64,000 nucleotides of DNA from Pontibacter ramchanderi (GTDB taxonomy: Bacteria; Bacteroidota; Bacteroidia; Cytophagales; Hymenobacteraceae), in assembly GCF_002846395.1 (NCBI RefSeq), contig NZ_PJMU01000001.1:806001-870000 (forward strand), in the 5' to 3' direction. Within the stretch, counting starts at the first letter, position 1; the number at the start of each line of letters is the position of its first letter. The translations under genes were made by a program, and so were the position numbers. The notes under the pieces are model-generated. The model searched no databases. It saw only the letters and a program-made list of their open reading frames with translations, and was not told the origin of the DNA. Positions 46,052 to 54,621 of the stretch are shown here, one piece after another.

Positions 46052-46366
46052 ATAAGGTGAATGATTAAAAGTACGCTGCACTTAAACGCATAAATAGCAC
46101 AACAGCTATACGTCGGCAACATTTTCTCAACAGAGCGCAACACTTTACCCGAATTCTACAACACAGGACGCATTCCATCAGCTGACACCGCACTTTTCAC
46201 TGCGTGGACATTGGCCAACTTCGGCACTTTCACCGGCACCTGCTCCGGGCATTAGACTCAACACACAACCAAATGCTAAAAATTTTAGTACAAATGATAA
46301 TTATATTAGCAAATACTATATATATTTGAGCGATATTCTACAAGAGAAACTGAACGAGACAGCACT
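46052..46366. other. Spacer with the umuDC promoter
   Basis: 315 bases between divergent genes. The right third is AT-rich and holds the umuDC promoter candidate. Nothing else recognised. Confidence 0.45.
46284..46328 (+). promoter_or_regulatory. Candidate umuDC promoter with possible LexA operator
   Basis: TATATTTG (46321-46328) is a full match to TAnnTTTG, 38 bases before the umuD ATG; no good -33 TTG is present. Upstream, TTTAGTACAAA (46284-46294) has an imperfect palindrome centred on GTAC, at a position where a repressor could act. Its identity as an SOS box is a guess. Confidence 0.4.
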
Positions 46367-46837
46367 ATGGAAAAAGCCTATACTATGAACACCCTGCCCG
46401 ACCACCTGGAGATTGTACCGCTGGACTTACCCGACCTGCTCGAACTCCCGATCAGCCAAAGCTACGTGGCAGCAGGTTTCCCCTCACCGGCTGAGGATTA
46501 CCTGGAAGATAAAATCAACCTGCAGCAAGTACTCATCCGAAACCCGACCGCCACTTACCTGGTGCGGGTGCGGGGCGAGTCGATGCGCGACGCCCGCCTG
46601 CACGACGGCGACATTCTGGTGGTGGACCGCTCCCTTAAGCCCAGCCACGGGCACATCATCATTGGGGTGGTGGATGGCGAGTTTACCGTAAAGCGGCTCC
46701 TGCAGAAAGGCCCGCGGCTATACCTGCAGCCTGCCAACGAGCTATACCCGCCGGTGGAGATCACCGAGGAGATGGATTTTAAACCCTGGGGCGTGGTGGT
46801 GTGGTCGCTTCACAAAGTGAACGGCAGCCATGACTAG
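46367..46837 (+). CDS. umuD: UmuD-type self-cleaving SOS protein
   Basis: 156 residues, S24 peptidase family. Activated by RecA-stimulated self-cleavage, it joins UmuC to make DNA polymerase V. The cleavage site is Ala36-Gly37 in [15 protein letters not shown]; the catalytic Ser72 is in [10 protein letters not shown] and Lys109 in EFTVKRLLQ. The last eight bases overlap the umuC start (ATGACTAG), so the two are translationally coupled. Confidence 0.95.
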   Translation: MEKAYTMNTLPDHLEIVPLDLPDLLELPISQSYVAAGFPSPAEDYLEDKINLQQVLIRNPTATYLVRVRGESMRDARLHDGDILVVDRSLKPSHGHIIIGVVDGEFTVKRLLQKGPRLYLQPANELYPPVEITEEMDFKPWGVVVWSLHKVNGSHD

Positions 46838-48131
46838 CCTTTTCGCCCTCGTGGACTGCAACAACTTCTATGCGTCCTGCGAGCGGGTATTCGACCCCAA
46901 GCTAGAGGGCAAGCCCATCGTGGTGCTCTCCAACAACGACGGCTGCATCATTGCGCGGTCCAACGAGGCCAAGGCGCTGGGCATACAGATGGGTGAGCCT
47001 GCCTTTAAAGCAAAGGATATCATAGAGCAACACAACGTACAGGTTTTCAGCAGTAACTATACCTTGTATGGCGACATGTCGGCGCGGGTGATGCAGACGC
47101 TGGGGCAGTTCACGCCTAACCTCGAGGTATACTCCATCGACGAGGCCTTTCTGGACCTGGGCAACTTCTACGGCCGCGACCTGAACGAGTATGCACGGGA
47201 GATGCGGAGCACGACAAAGGCCTGGACAGGTATACCGGTGTCGGTGGGCGTAGCACCCACCAAGACGCTGGCCAAGCTGGCCAACCGGCTTTCCAAGAAA
47301 TCGAAGAAGGCGGACGGGGTGCTGGTGCTGACCGACGAGCGGCATATACAGGAAGCGCTGCGCCGAACAGAGGTGGGCGACGTGTGGGGCATCGGGCGGC
47401 GCTATGCCCGCAAGTTGGCAGGCTTCGGCATCCACACCGCCCTGGACCTGCGCAACGTGACCGAGGCCTTTGCCAAAAAGCACCTGACCGTCGTGGGCCT
47501 CCGCACCGTGCGGGAGCTGCGCGGCGAGCCCTGCCAGGACCTGGAGCTAGTGGCCCCCAACAAGCAGCACATCTGCACGTCGCGTTCCTTTGGAGGCCCT
47601 GTTACCAGCCTGTCGCAGTTGGAGGAGGCCACGGCCAACTACGCCTCCCGCTGCGCCGCCAAGCTACGCCGCCAGGGAAGCTGCGCGGGCGCCATTACCG
47701 TGTTCCTAGAGACCAACCGCTTTCGGGAGGCGGACGCCCAGTACTTCAACAGCAAGACCATTGCCCTGCCCACTGCTACCAACAGCACCCTGGAGCTGCT
47801 GCATTACGCCAAACTGGCCCTGCAGGCGCTTTACCGCGAGGGCTACCGTTACAAAAAGAGCGGTGTGATTGTGTCGGAACTGCGGCCCCAGAACCAGGTG
47901 CAGACCAGCCTGCTCGACACCGTGGATCGCGACAAGCACCAGCGCCTGATGCAGACGCTCGACAAACTCAACAGCGCCTGGGGCCGCGATACGGTCACGA
48001 GCGCCGCCCAGGGCACCACCCGCCCCTGGCAGCTCAAGTGCGAAAAGAAGTCGCCTTGCTACACCACCAGGCTTAAGGACCTGCTGTGCATTGGGGAGGG
48101 CCTGTTATACCAGAGTGCGGCTTTTTGGTGA
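46830..48131 (+). CDS. umuC: Y-family translesion DNA polymerase UmuC
   Basis: 433 residues. Catalytic subunit of DNA polymerase V. First metal site [17 protein letters not shown] (Asp about 8), palm [13 protein letters not shown] (Asp-Glu about 102-103), then [19 protein letters not shown] and a helix-hairpin-helix part with [20 protein letters not shown]. The little-finger domain and C-terminal DUF4113 region ([19 protein letters not shown]) follow. Full length for the family. It forms a two-gene operon with umuD. Confidence 0.96.
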   Translation: MTSLFALVDCNNFYASCERVFDPKLEGKPIVVLSNNDGCIIARSNEAKALGIQMGEPAFKAKDIIEQHNVQVFSSNYTLYGDMSARVMQTLGQFTPNLEVYSIDEAFLDLGNFYGRDLNEYAREMRSTTKAWTGIPVSVGVAPTKTLAKLANRLSKKSKKADGVLVLTDERHIQEALRRTEVGDVWGIGRRYARKLAGFGIHTALDLRNVTEAFAKKHLTVVGLRTVRELRGEPCQDLELVAPNKQHICTSRSFGGPVTSLSQLEEATANYASRCAAKLRRQGSCAGAITVFLETNRFREADAQYFNSKTIALPTATNSTLELLHYAKLALQALYREGYRYKKSGVIVSELRPQNQVQTSLLDTVDRDKHQRLMQTLDKLNSAWGRDTVTSAAQGTTRPWQLKCEKKSPCYTTRLKDLLCIGEGLLYQSAAFW

Positions 48132-48638
48132 AAGGAATCAGGCATAGCTTGTCTGAATCAGGATTTCGGGGATTAGAAAGGATTTACAGGACTTTAGCAA
48201 GCGATTGGCACACCCCTGCCCCTCCCTTTATAGAGGGTCCCTACCCCCAGAGGGGAATCCTGATACTGCTAACTTCAAAGTATAACTTAGTAGCTTTTTT
48301 CCTTGCCATACCTGGTCCAACCACCCCTAACCCCTCCTTGTCCAAGGCGGGGAACCAATTGTTGCTCGTTCACAGGTATGAGCCCTGTAGCACAGACCAC
48401 TGGCACGCATTGCCAAGTAACTTGCACTGAAACTATGAAACAAATAGCTGTGCCAGGTGCACCCTTGACGATTTTTTGTTTGAGCGGTCAGCGAGTTCAA
48501 AATCGTCTTGACTTTTTTGCCTACTTTTTTTGTCAAGAAAAAAAGTAGGTGCCCGCCGCACAGGCGAAACAACAGCCCCGCTGGCTAAGCGAAAGCTATG
48601 CAACAAGAAAGTAGCTATACCTTAAATAAAAACCCACT
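48132..48638. repeat. Repeat-rich spacer (intergenic repeat mosaic)
   Basis: 507 bases with no gene, made of short pieces typical of dispersed Bacteroidota intergenic repeats. GTCTGAATCAGGATTTCGGGG near 48150 is followed by a C-rich and complementary G-rich stretch (about 48210-48260 and again 48320-48355, CCCCTCC... GGCGGGGAACC), and then a long hairpin at 48520-48549 with CCTACTTTTTTT/AAAAAAAGTAGG arms followed by TGCCCGCCGCAC. That last piece is one I associate with repeats in related genomes. Copy number cannot be checked here. Confidence 0.6.
48520..48549. repeat. A/T-rich 12-bp hairpin in the repeat spacer
   Basis: CCTACTTTTTTT (48520-48531), six-base loop GTCAAG, AAAAAAAGTAGG (48538-48549). 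Probably part of the dispersed repeat; may also end umuDC transcription. Confidence 0.7.
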
Positions 48639-49700
48639 ATGAAAGCAGAAGAATTCCTGAAAGGCCGCGGTGCACAGTACAACCCCGCTAACCCCTACCT
48701 GAAACACGAATACGTCGCCGCGCATATCGAGGGACTGGACGAGGCCATGCTCTCCAACAGCAAAACCGAGTTCTTTGCCGAGCACCCCAAGAAAATTGTG
48801 AACAAGATCGATAGTCCGGATCTGGGCCTGTCCTACTCCATGAACCCCTACCAGGGCTGCGAGCACGGCTGTGTGTACTGCTACGCCCGCAACACGCACC
48901 AGTACTGGGGCTACGGAGCGGGACTGGACTTCGAGCGCAAAATCATCGTGAAAGAGAACGCCCCTGAGGTGTTGGCCAAACAGCTGGAGAATAAGAACTG
49001 GCAGGTAATGCCCATCATGCTGGCAGGCAATACCGACTGCTACCAGCCCATTGAGGCCAGGAAGCAACTCACCCGCCGCATGCTGGAGGTGCTGCTCGAG
49101 TACCGCCACCCGGTCAGCATCATTACCAAAAACGCACTCATCCTCCGCGACCTCGACCTGCTGCAAAAACTCAACAGCCTGGATTTGGTGCACGTGAACA
49201 TCAGCATTACGACACTGGACGAAAAGCTGCGCCAAAAACTGGAGCCCCGCACCGCCACAGGGGCCAGGCGCCTGCAGGTAGTGCAACAGCTGGCAGCAGT
49301 CGGTATACCTGTGAATGTGATGGTGGCGCCCATTATACCGGGCCTTAACGACTCCGAGATACCCGCCATTATCAAAAGTGCTGCGGAGGCGGGCGCCAGC
49401 AGCGCCGCTTATACCATTGTGCGGCTCAACGGCAGCATCGGCCCCATCTTCGAAGACTGGATAAGGGAGGCCTTCCCTGACCGCGCTGACAAAGTGCTGA
49501 GTCAGATCGCCGACTGCCACGGCGGGCAGCTCAACGACAGCCGCTTCGGTACCCGCATGCGCGGCGAGGGTAAATTTGCAGAGACTATCAGTAAGCTTTT
49601 TCGGATGAGCCTGAAAAAATATATGGCAAATCGCAGCATGAAACCCTACAATTATAACCACTTCTGTACCAGAGCAGGTATACAGATGAACCTCTTTTAA
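48639..49700 (+). CDS. PA0069-family radical SAM protein
   Basis: 353 residues. The radical SAM cluster motif is CEHGCVYC (Cys74, Cys78, Cys81) after NPYQG, followed by KIIVKENAPEVLAKQLENK, LAGNTDCYQPIEA and TKNALILRDLDLL, which together are characteristic of the SplB-like PA0069 family. A 4Fe-4S cluster and S-adenosylmethionine generate a radical; the substrate is not known. The end (IQMNLF) closes the family pattern. The gene is not linked to a recognisable partner. Confidence 0.93.
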   Translation: MKAEEFLKGRGAQYNPANPYLKHEYVAAHIEGLDEAMLSNSKTEFFAEHPKKIVNKIDSPDLGLSYSMNPYQGCEHGCVYCYARNTHQYWGYGAGLDFERKIIVKENAPEVLAKQLENKNWQVMPIMLAGNTDCYQPIEARKQLTRRMLEVLLEYRHPVSIITKNALILRDLDLLQKLNSLDLVHVNISITTLDEKLRQKLEPRTATGARRLQVVQQLAAVGIPVNVMVAPIIPGLNDSEIPAIIKSAAEAGASSAAYTIVRLNGSIGPIFEDWIREAFPDRADKVLSQIADCHGGQLNDSRFGTRMRGEGKFAETISKLFRMSLKKYMANRSMKPYNYNHFCTRAGIQMNLF

Positions 49701-49890
49701 AAGTTAAATATAACAACATACGTAACCCGTTAAATAGAGCAGATAACTACACAGCTGCGATAGTATAGTCCGGCCTGCTTGTAATTGAAGCGTAACCTCG
49801 CTATTATTGGCAGGGACAACATTTAATCCGCTACTCAGGTATACGCTTATGCCCCCGCCACCTGCTATTTCTAGACAGCAAAACAATTGC

Positions 49891-50682
49891 ATGGAACACG
49901 GAAACGAGATTATTGTAAATAGCTGGGCTGAGGTACAGTCGGCCCTTTTTGACCATAGCTGGAACGAGCACATCAAACGCTTCCGTTCCTCCTACGTGTA
50001 CCGCGGCAGTTGGAGCAAAGGCTATGACCTAAGCACCAGCCTGACCCGACTCGGGAGCCGCTACCACGAACTGGAGCCCCATATCCTGCGCAACTTCCGG
50101 AAGTACGCCCATAGCAACGCCGCACCGGGTGACTCGGTCTGGAACTGGCTGGCCGTAGCGCAGCACCATGGCCTCCCGACCCGCCTGCTCGACTGGACAT
50201 ACTCGCCCTACGTAGCACTGCACTTTGCCACCGAAAACCTCGACAGCTACCACGAAGACGGCGCCATCTGGTGCGTGGATTACGTAAAGGCCAACGATTT
50301 CCTGCCGCTCAAGCTTCAGACTGCCATTAAAGAAGAAGGCTCCAACGTGTTCACGCCCGAGATCCTGCAACCCGTCTGCTCATCCCTCAAGGAGCTCTCC
50401 CTGCTGCAGCCCGAGGAGTTTGTGGTGTTCCTGGAGCCGCCGTCGTTGGACGAACGCATTGTGCACCAGTACGCCTTATTCTCGCTTATGTCGAATGCGC
50501 GGGCCAACATGAGCCAGTGGTTGGAGCAGCACCCGGAATTGTATTTCAAAGTTATCATACCGGCTGGGCTCAAGTGGGAGATCCGTGACAAGCTGGACCA
50601 GGCCAACATAACCGAGCGGGTGCTCTTTCCGGGTTTGCAGGGTCTGAGCCAGTGGCTGAAGCGGCACTATACCCACGAATAA
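49891..50682 (+). CDS. FRG-domain protein
   Basis: 263 residues from ATG 49891 (MEHGNEIIVNSW); a longer start exists but adds an implausible proline-rich leader. The FRG signature is clear: SSYVYRGSW (Phe/Tyr-Arg-Gly) at about residue 33 and AQHHGLPTRLLDWTYSPYVALHFA at about 91. The molecular role of FRG domains is unknown; they are frequent in phage-linked and defence-linked loci, but here the gene stands alone. C-terminus has LLWQ-like helices without further known motifs. Confidence 0.88.
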   Translation: MEHGNEIIVNSWAEVQSALFDHSWNEHIKRFRSSYVYRGSWSKGYDLSTSLTRLGSRYHELEPHILRNFRKYAHSNAAPGDSVWNWLAVAQHHGLPTRLLDWTYSPYVALHFATENLDSYHEDGAIWCVDYVKANDFLPLKLQTAIKEEGSNVFTPEILQPVCSSLKELSLLQPEEFVVFLEPPSLDERIVHQYALFSLMSNARANMSQWLEQHPELYFKVIIPAGLKWEIRDKLDQANITERVLFPGLQGLSQWLKRHYTHE

Positions 50683-50701
50683 ATAATTCACTAAAAAAGG
50701 G

Positions 50702-50775
50702 GGCTCAGGTGTGGTATTCTCACAAAATAGCTATACTTTAATAAAAGATTAACCCCCTAATACCATACCTGAGCC
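50702..50775 (+). promoter_or_regulatory. Inverted repeat abutting a start codon
   Basis: GGCTCAGGTGTGGTATT (50702-50718) pairs with AATACCATACCTGAGCC (50759-50775), 16 of 17 positions, and the right arm touches the ATG at 50776. The hairpin would bury the translation start, suggesting control at the RNA level. It may also serve as the terminator of the FRG gene. Confidence 0.55.
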
Positions 50776-51891
50776 ATGAATTCCTTTTTACCCCTTACAC
50801 ATGAAGCCATCAAGCGCTTCATGTTGAGCCACTTGCCCCCCTATTCCCTAAGAAAACGCCTGAAACCTGCCACTGCCGTACTGGTGGCTGCCCTGCTGTT
50901 GAGCTCCTCCTCCTGCACCCAGGACAAGGAAGCGCACTCCGCCTCGCTGCCAGCCACCACAGAAAAATATGAACTTCCGGCAAAGGCAACCGATGGCACC
51001 GCCACCGCCTCAGCCGACACACTGGCTCCGCAGTCTCCAACGGTAGCCTCGACACCTGCAGCCGCACCAGAAGCACCCACCGTATACCCTGGGCCTGAAC
51101 CGCTGCCGGGGGCTATTTTGCCACATAAGCGCATTCTGGCCTACTATGGTAACCCGTTGTCAAAGCGCATGGGTATACTGGGTGAGTACCCGGTAGAGGA
51201 AATGCTCAACCGCCTGGACGAAGAAGTAGCAAACTGGACCAAAGCCGACTCGCTGACGCCGGTGCAACCTGCCCTGCACGCTATTGTGGTAACGGCGCAG
51301 GGCCACCCCGGCCGTGGCGACAAGTACCGCCTGCGCATGACCGACAAAATGATCGAAGATGTGCTGGAGATGGCCAGGCAGCGCGATGCCATTGTATTTC
51401 TGGATGTGCAGGTGGGCCGCAGCACACTGCCCGAGGAACTCCCCCGTCTCACCCAGTTTCTGAAGCTGCCAAACGTACATTTAGGTATAGACGCAGAGTT
51501 TGCCATGAAGGAGGGCGAAGTACCTGGCAAGAAGATTGGAAGCTTCGACGCAGAGGACATCAACTACGCCACCGGCCTGCTGGCTGATATTACAAAGGAG
51601 TACAACCTGCCGCCTAAATTGCTGATCGTGCACCGCTTCACGCAGCGTATGATCCAGAACTATCAGGATATTAAACTGAGACCAGAGGTGCAGGTCGTGA
51701 TGCACATGGACGGTTGGGGGCCACCGGCACTCAAGAAAGACACCTACCGCCGCTTTATCGCCAAAGAGCCGGTGCAGTTTACGGGTTTTAAGGTATTTTA
51801 CAAGAACGACACCCGCAACAACTCCCGCCTGATGACGCCGGAGGAGATTCTCAAACTAAACCCGAAACCCCTTTACATCCAGTATCAGTAG
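50776..51891 (+). CDS. Large hydrophilic lipoprotein, probable glycoside-hydrolase-like fold
   Basis: 371 residues. A long basic N-terminus (start possibly a later Met such as the one in FMLSHL) leads to VLVAALLLSSSSCTQDK, a lipobox with Cys about 47, then a Thr/Ala/Pro linker to about 110. From RILAYYGNPLSKRMGILGEY to the end, alternating strands and helices (DAIVFLDVQVGRS, NVHLGIDAEFAM, KLLIVHRFTQRMI, VQVVMHMDGW) look like a TIM barrel with possible acidic active residues. No named family is recognised. Confidence 0.78.
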   Translation: MNSFLPLTHEAIKRFMLSHLPPYSLRKRLKPATAVLVAALLLSSSSCTQDKEAHSASLPATTEKYELPAKATDGTATASADTLAPQSPTVASTPAAAPEAPTVYPGPEPLPGAILPHKRILAYYGNPLSKRMGILGEYPVEEMLNRLDEEVANWTKADSLTPVQPALHAIVVTAQGHPGRGDKYRLRMTDKMIEDVLEMARQRDAIVFLDVQVGRSTLPEELPRLTQFLKLPNVHLGIDAEFAMKEGEVPGKKIGSFDAEDINYATGLLADITKEYNLPPKLLIVHRFTQRMIQNYQDIKLRPEVQVVMHMDGWGPPALKKDTYRRFIAKEPVQFTGFKVFYKNDTRNNSRLMTPEEILKLNPKPLYIQYQ

Positions 51892-52344
51892 AGACAAAGA
51901 GAGCGCAGCCCAACAGCTACGCTCTCTTTGTTTATCAGCCATCCGGATTTTGCTAAACAGGCTATTTGCGTTGCCATACCTACGCCGATCACCTTTCACC
52001 TCGATTCGTCTTTTCCTGTTATACCTTGTCTGGCCACGGCAACCAGGCTTTGGGCTGTATAGCAGGAAAGTAGATTTAACGAAGAGGGGCTATACCTGCA
52101 GGAAAGGGCGAGCCCACCTATCCGACCAAAATTTAATCTTTTGCCTAAAAAGGCTTTTAGATTATGGAAAATATTGCCGAAATTATCAGCATACTGCCAC
52201 GCAGGTAAATAATTTAAAATTTTCGGGATTTGCAGTGAGTAAAAAGGCCCGGATTTTGCGTTACAGGTATAAGATCAAAGAAAAACAATGCACTTATAAA
52301 GCCAGAAGGGCTATAGGCGCCAGAAACCACAAAAGCCGGGAATC
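51892..52344. other. Spacer with terminator, no supported gene
   Basis: 453 bases. It begins with the terminator at 51894-51933. A 132-codon frame across 51950-52348 has an odd basic composition and no domain; I do not accept it. Confidence 0.5.
51894..51933 (+). terminator. Intrinsic terminator
   Basis: Perfect 12-bp stem ACAAAGAGAGCG (51894-51905) / CGCTCTCTTTGT (51920-51931), followed by Ts. Confidence 0.85.
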
Positions 52345-53241
52345 ATGACGCAATTGTTCAAGCTCTCTAATCTGACTACGTTTCTAGTTCGGTTCATCCA
52401 GATCATCATCGTGTTCCCGATGGCGGTCTTGATCAGTTTCTACCTTCCTCCCATCAGCTTCATCGACTACGAGCTGAACTTCCTGCTGTGTGTCATGCTG
52501 GCGGCGATCATCTCCGTGGTGGTCACCAGTATCAACAAAAAACTTATCCTGCTGGCTTTTGTGGGCATCATGGGGGCCATGTTCTTCAACAGCACTTTCG
52601 ACGACTATACCGTAGAGAACCTGTACGCCGACTACAACGCCATGCTAGTGAACATGACCAGCAACTCCAGCAAGGTATCGTACTTCAAACCTGTTAAAGG
52701 CACTTACTTCCAGGAGCGGCGCGTGAAAAGCGCCATGCAGCCTACCCACCCGGCGGTGCGGTCCTTTGCCGTGGAGCACTCTACCCGCTATTTTCATGAT
52801 GAGTATTACCGCAAGTATGGCAAGATGGTGCGCTACTTTTCGCTCTTCAAGCATGTGCGCAACAGCTGGCGCTACGTCAACGACCCGCTTGGCCTCGACT
52901 ACTATTCCCCGCCTACCGAGAGCATCAAGCTACTGGCCGGCGACTGCGACGACTATGCCATCCTGATGGCCTCATCCATTATGGCCATTGGTGGTGAGGC
53001 CCGGATCGTGATCTCGCCCAACCACATGTACACCGAGGTGAAAATGGGCACGGTGGAGGACCTGGACAAAGTAAGCTATGCCGTGCGCTCGCTTTTCCCT
53101 GACGAGGTGACGGGCGGCAAGATCCACTTTCACGAAACAAACGGCGAGCTTTGGATCAACTTCGACTACACGGCCGGTTATCCGGGCGGCCCGTTTCTGG
53201 AGCCGGAACTCTACAGCGTGATCAACTTCACTAACTCCTAA
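52345..53241 (+). CDS. Transglutaminase-like membrane protein
   Basis: 298 residues. Two to three membrane helices in the first 85 residues, then a transglutaminase-like cysteine peptidase domain with the triad Cys201 in LAGDCDDYAILMASSIMAIGG, His227 in SPNHMYTEVKM and Asp274 in LWINFDYTAGYPGG. The family cleaves or cross-links peptides and proteins in the envelope. The orientation places the catalytic part outside the cytoplasm. A strong terminator follows at 53298. Confidence 0.88.
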   Translation: MTQLFKLSNLTTFLVRFIQIIIVFPMAVLISFYLPPISFIDYELNFLLCVMLAAIISVVVTSINKKLILLAFVGIMGAMFFNSTFDDYTVENLYADYNAMLVNMTSNSSKVSYFKPVKGTYFQERRVKSAMQPTHPAVRSFAVEHSTRYFHDEYYRKYGKMVRYFSLFKHVRNSWRYVNDPLGLDYYSPPTESIKLLAGDCDDYAILMASSIMAIGGEARIVISPNHMYTEVKMGTVEDLDKVSYAVRSLFPDEVTGGKIHFHETNGELWINFDYTAGYPGGPFLEPELYSVINFTNS

Positions 53242-53297
53242 GGCCAGCTTATACCTGACCACACAGCTAATTTTTTGTATTTATCGTACAAATGCTG

Positions 53298-53325
53298 CAG
53301 CCGCTTGATTAGCGGCTGTTTATTT
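53298..53325 (+). terminator. Intrinsic terminator
   Basis: CAGCCGCT (53298-53305), five-base loop, AGCGGCTG (53311-53318) followed by TTTATTTTC. Confidence 0.8.
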
Positions 53326-53366
53326 TCTATACTTACCGCTTACAGCATAAAACGAACGAAAAAAAC

Positions 53367-54533
53367 ATGCCCAAAATCCTGATTATAGATGACGAACGGG
53401 CCATTCGCAGCACCCTGAAAGAGATCCTGGAGTTTGAGAACTACACCGTAGACGAAGCCGAGGATGGTCAGAAAGGATTGCAGCACATCGGCAAAACGAA
53501 GTACGATGTAGTGCTCTGCGACATCAAAATGCCAGGTATGGATGGTATAGAAGTGCTGGAAAAAGCCATGGAAATGGCACCAGACACTCCTTTTATCATG
53601 ATATCGGCGCACGGCACCATCGACACGGCTGTGGAGGCGACCAAAAAAGGCGCCTACGACTTCCTGCAAAAGCCACCGGATCTGAACCGACTACTGGTGT
53701 CGGTACGAAATGCGCTGGACAAATCGAACCTGGTAACCGAAACCAAGATCCTGAAAAAGAAAATATCGAAAACCTACGAGATGGTAGGCGCTTCGGAAGC
53801 ACTTGGCCGCGTGAAGCAGGCCATCGAGAAGGTAGCCCCTACCGATGCCCGCGTACTGATAACAGGTCCCAACGGCTCGGGTAAGGAGCTCGTGGCCCGT
53901 GCCATACACGAGCACAGCAACCGCGCCAATGGTCCCCTCATCGAAGTAAACTGTGCCGCTATACCTAGCGAACTGATCGAGAGTGAACTGTTCGGCCACG
54001 AGAAAGGCTCCTTTACCTCGGCCGTAAAGCAGCGCATCGGTAAGTTTGAGCAGGCCAATGGCGGCACCTTGTTCTTGGACGAGGTGGGCGATATGAGCCT
54101 CTCGGCACAGGCCAAAGTGCTGCGCGCCCTGCAGGAGCATAAGATCACCCGCGTGGGCGGCGACAAAGACATACAGGTGGATGTGCGCGTGCTGGCTGCC
54201 ACCAATAAGAACCTGCTCGAGGAGATCGAAGCCAAGACCTTCCGCGAAGACTTGTACCATCGCCTGGGTGTGATCCTGATCCATGTACCGCCGCTGAATG
54301 AGCGCCGCGAAGACATACCTGACCTGGTGCAGAAGTTCCTGCAGGACATCGCCAACGACTATGGCAACAAACCCAAAGGTATCACAAACGATGCACTGGA
54401 ATACCTGAAGCAGCTTGACTGGCGTGGCAATGTGCGTGAGCTACGCAACGTAGTAGAGCGACTCGTGATCATGAGTGGCCAGGATATCTCACTGGAGGAC
54501 GCCAAGGCCTATGCCCGCCCGGCTATCGCTTAA
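53367..54533 (+). CDS. NtrC-family sigma-54-type response regulator lacking a DNA-binding domain
   Basis: 388 residues. Receiver domain 1-120 with IDDERAIR, phospho-acceptor Asp51 in VVLCDIKMPGMDG, and Lys in FLQKPPDLNR. AAA+ domain from about 145: Walker A GPNGSGKELVARAIHEHSN, Walker B GGTLFLDEVGDM, arginine fingers in the EDLYHRLGV region. The GAFTGA loop is GSFTSA, keeping Phe and Thr. The protein ends right after VRELRNVVERL and a short helix, with no Fis-type helix-turn-helix, although usual members are about 450 residues. It may activate without DNA binding; no sigma-54 gene is visible here. Confidence 0.9.
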   Translation: MPKILIIDDERAIRSTLKEILEFENYTVDEAEDGQKGLQHIGKTKYDVVLCDIKMPGMDGIEVLEKAMEMAPDTPFIMISAHGTIDTAVEATKKGAYDFLQKPPDLNRLLVSVRNALDKSNLVTETKILKKKISKTYEMVGASEALGRVKQAIEKVAPTDARVLITGPNGSGKELVARAIHEHSNRANGPLIEVNCAAIPSELIESELFGHEKGSFTSAVKQRIGKFEQANGGTLFLDEVGDMSLSAQAKVLRALQEHKITRVGGDKDIQVDVRVLAATNKNLLEEIEAKTFREDLYHRLGVILIHVPPLNERREDIPDLVQKFLQDIANDYGNKPKGITNDALEYLKQLDWRGNVRELRNVVERLVIMSGQDISLEDAKAYARPAIA

Positions 54534-54580
54534 TTTTTATACCTTGCATTATTATACCTTACCCTGTTCTCACTAAAACG

Positions 54581-54613
54581 AGGCGCCCCGACCAGTTGGC
54601 CGGGGCGCTTTGC
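54581..54613. terminator. Bidirectional terminator
   Basis: GCGCCCCG (54583-54590), ten-base loop, CGGGGCGC (54601-54608), between the regulator and the convergent MtfA-like gene. Confidence 0.8.
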
Positions 54614-54621
54614 TTTATACC

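Noticed and set aside
48615..49661. Long open frame opposite the radical SAM gene (348 codons on the minus strand)
   Set aside because: It mirrors the sense gene, which has clear radical SAM motifs. High-GC codon bias produces long antisense frames; the product has no domain.
49807..49890. Longer start for the FRG gene
   Set aside because: The added 28 residues are proline-rich and overlap a spacer with no coding character; the family starts near MEHGNE.
51950..52348. 132-codon basic protein frame
   Set aside because: Overlaps only a spacer, composition is unlike proteins of this genome, and it ends inside the next gene's start. No domain.
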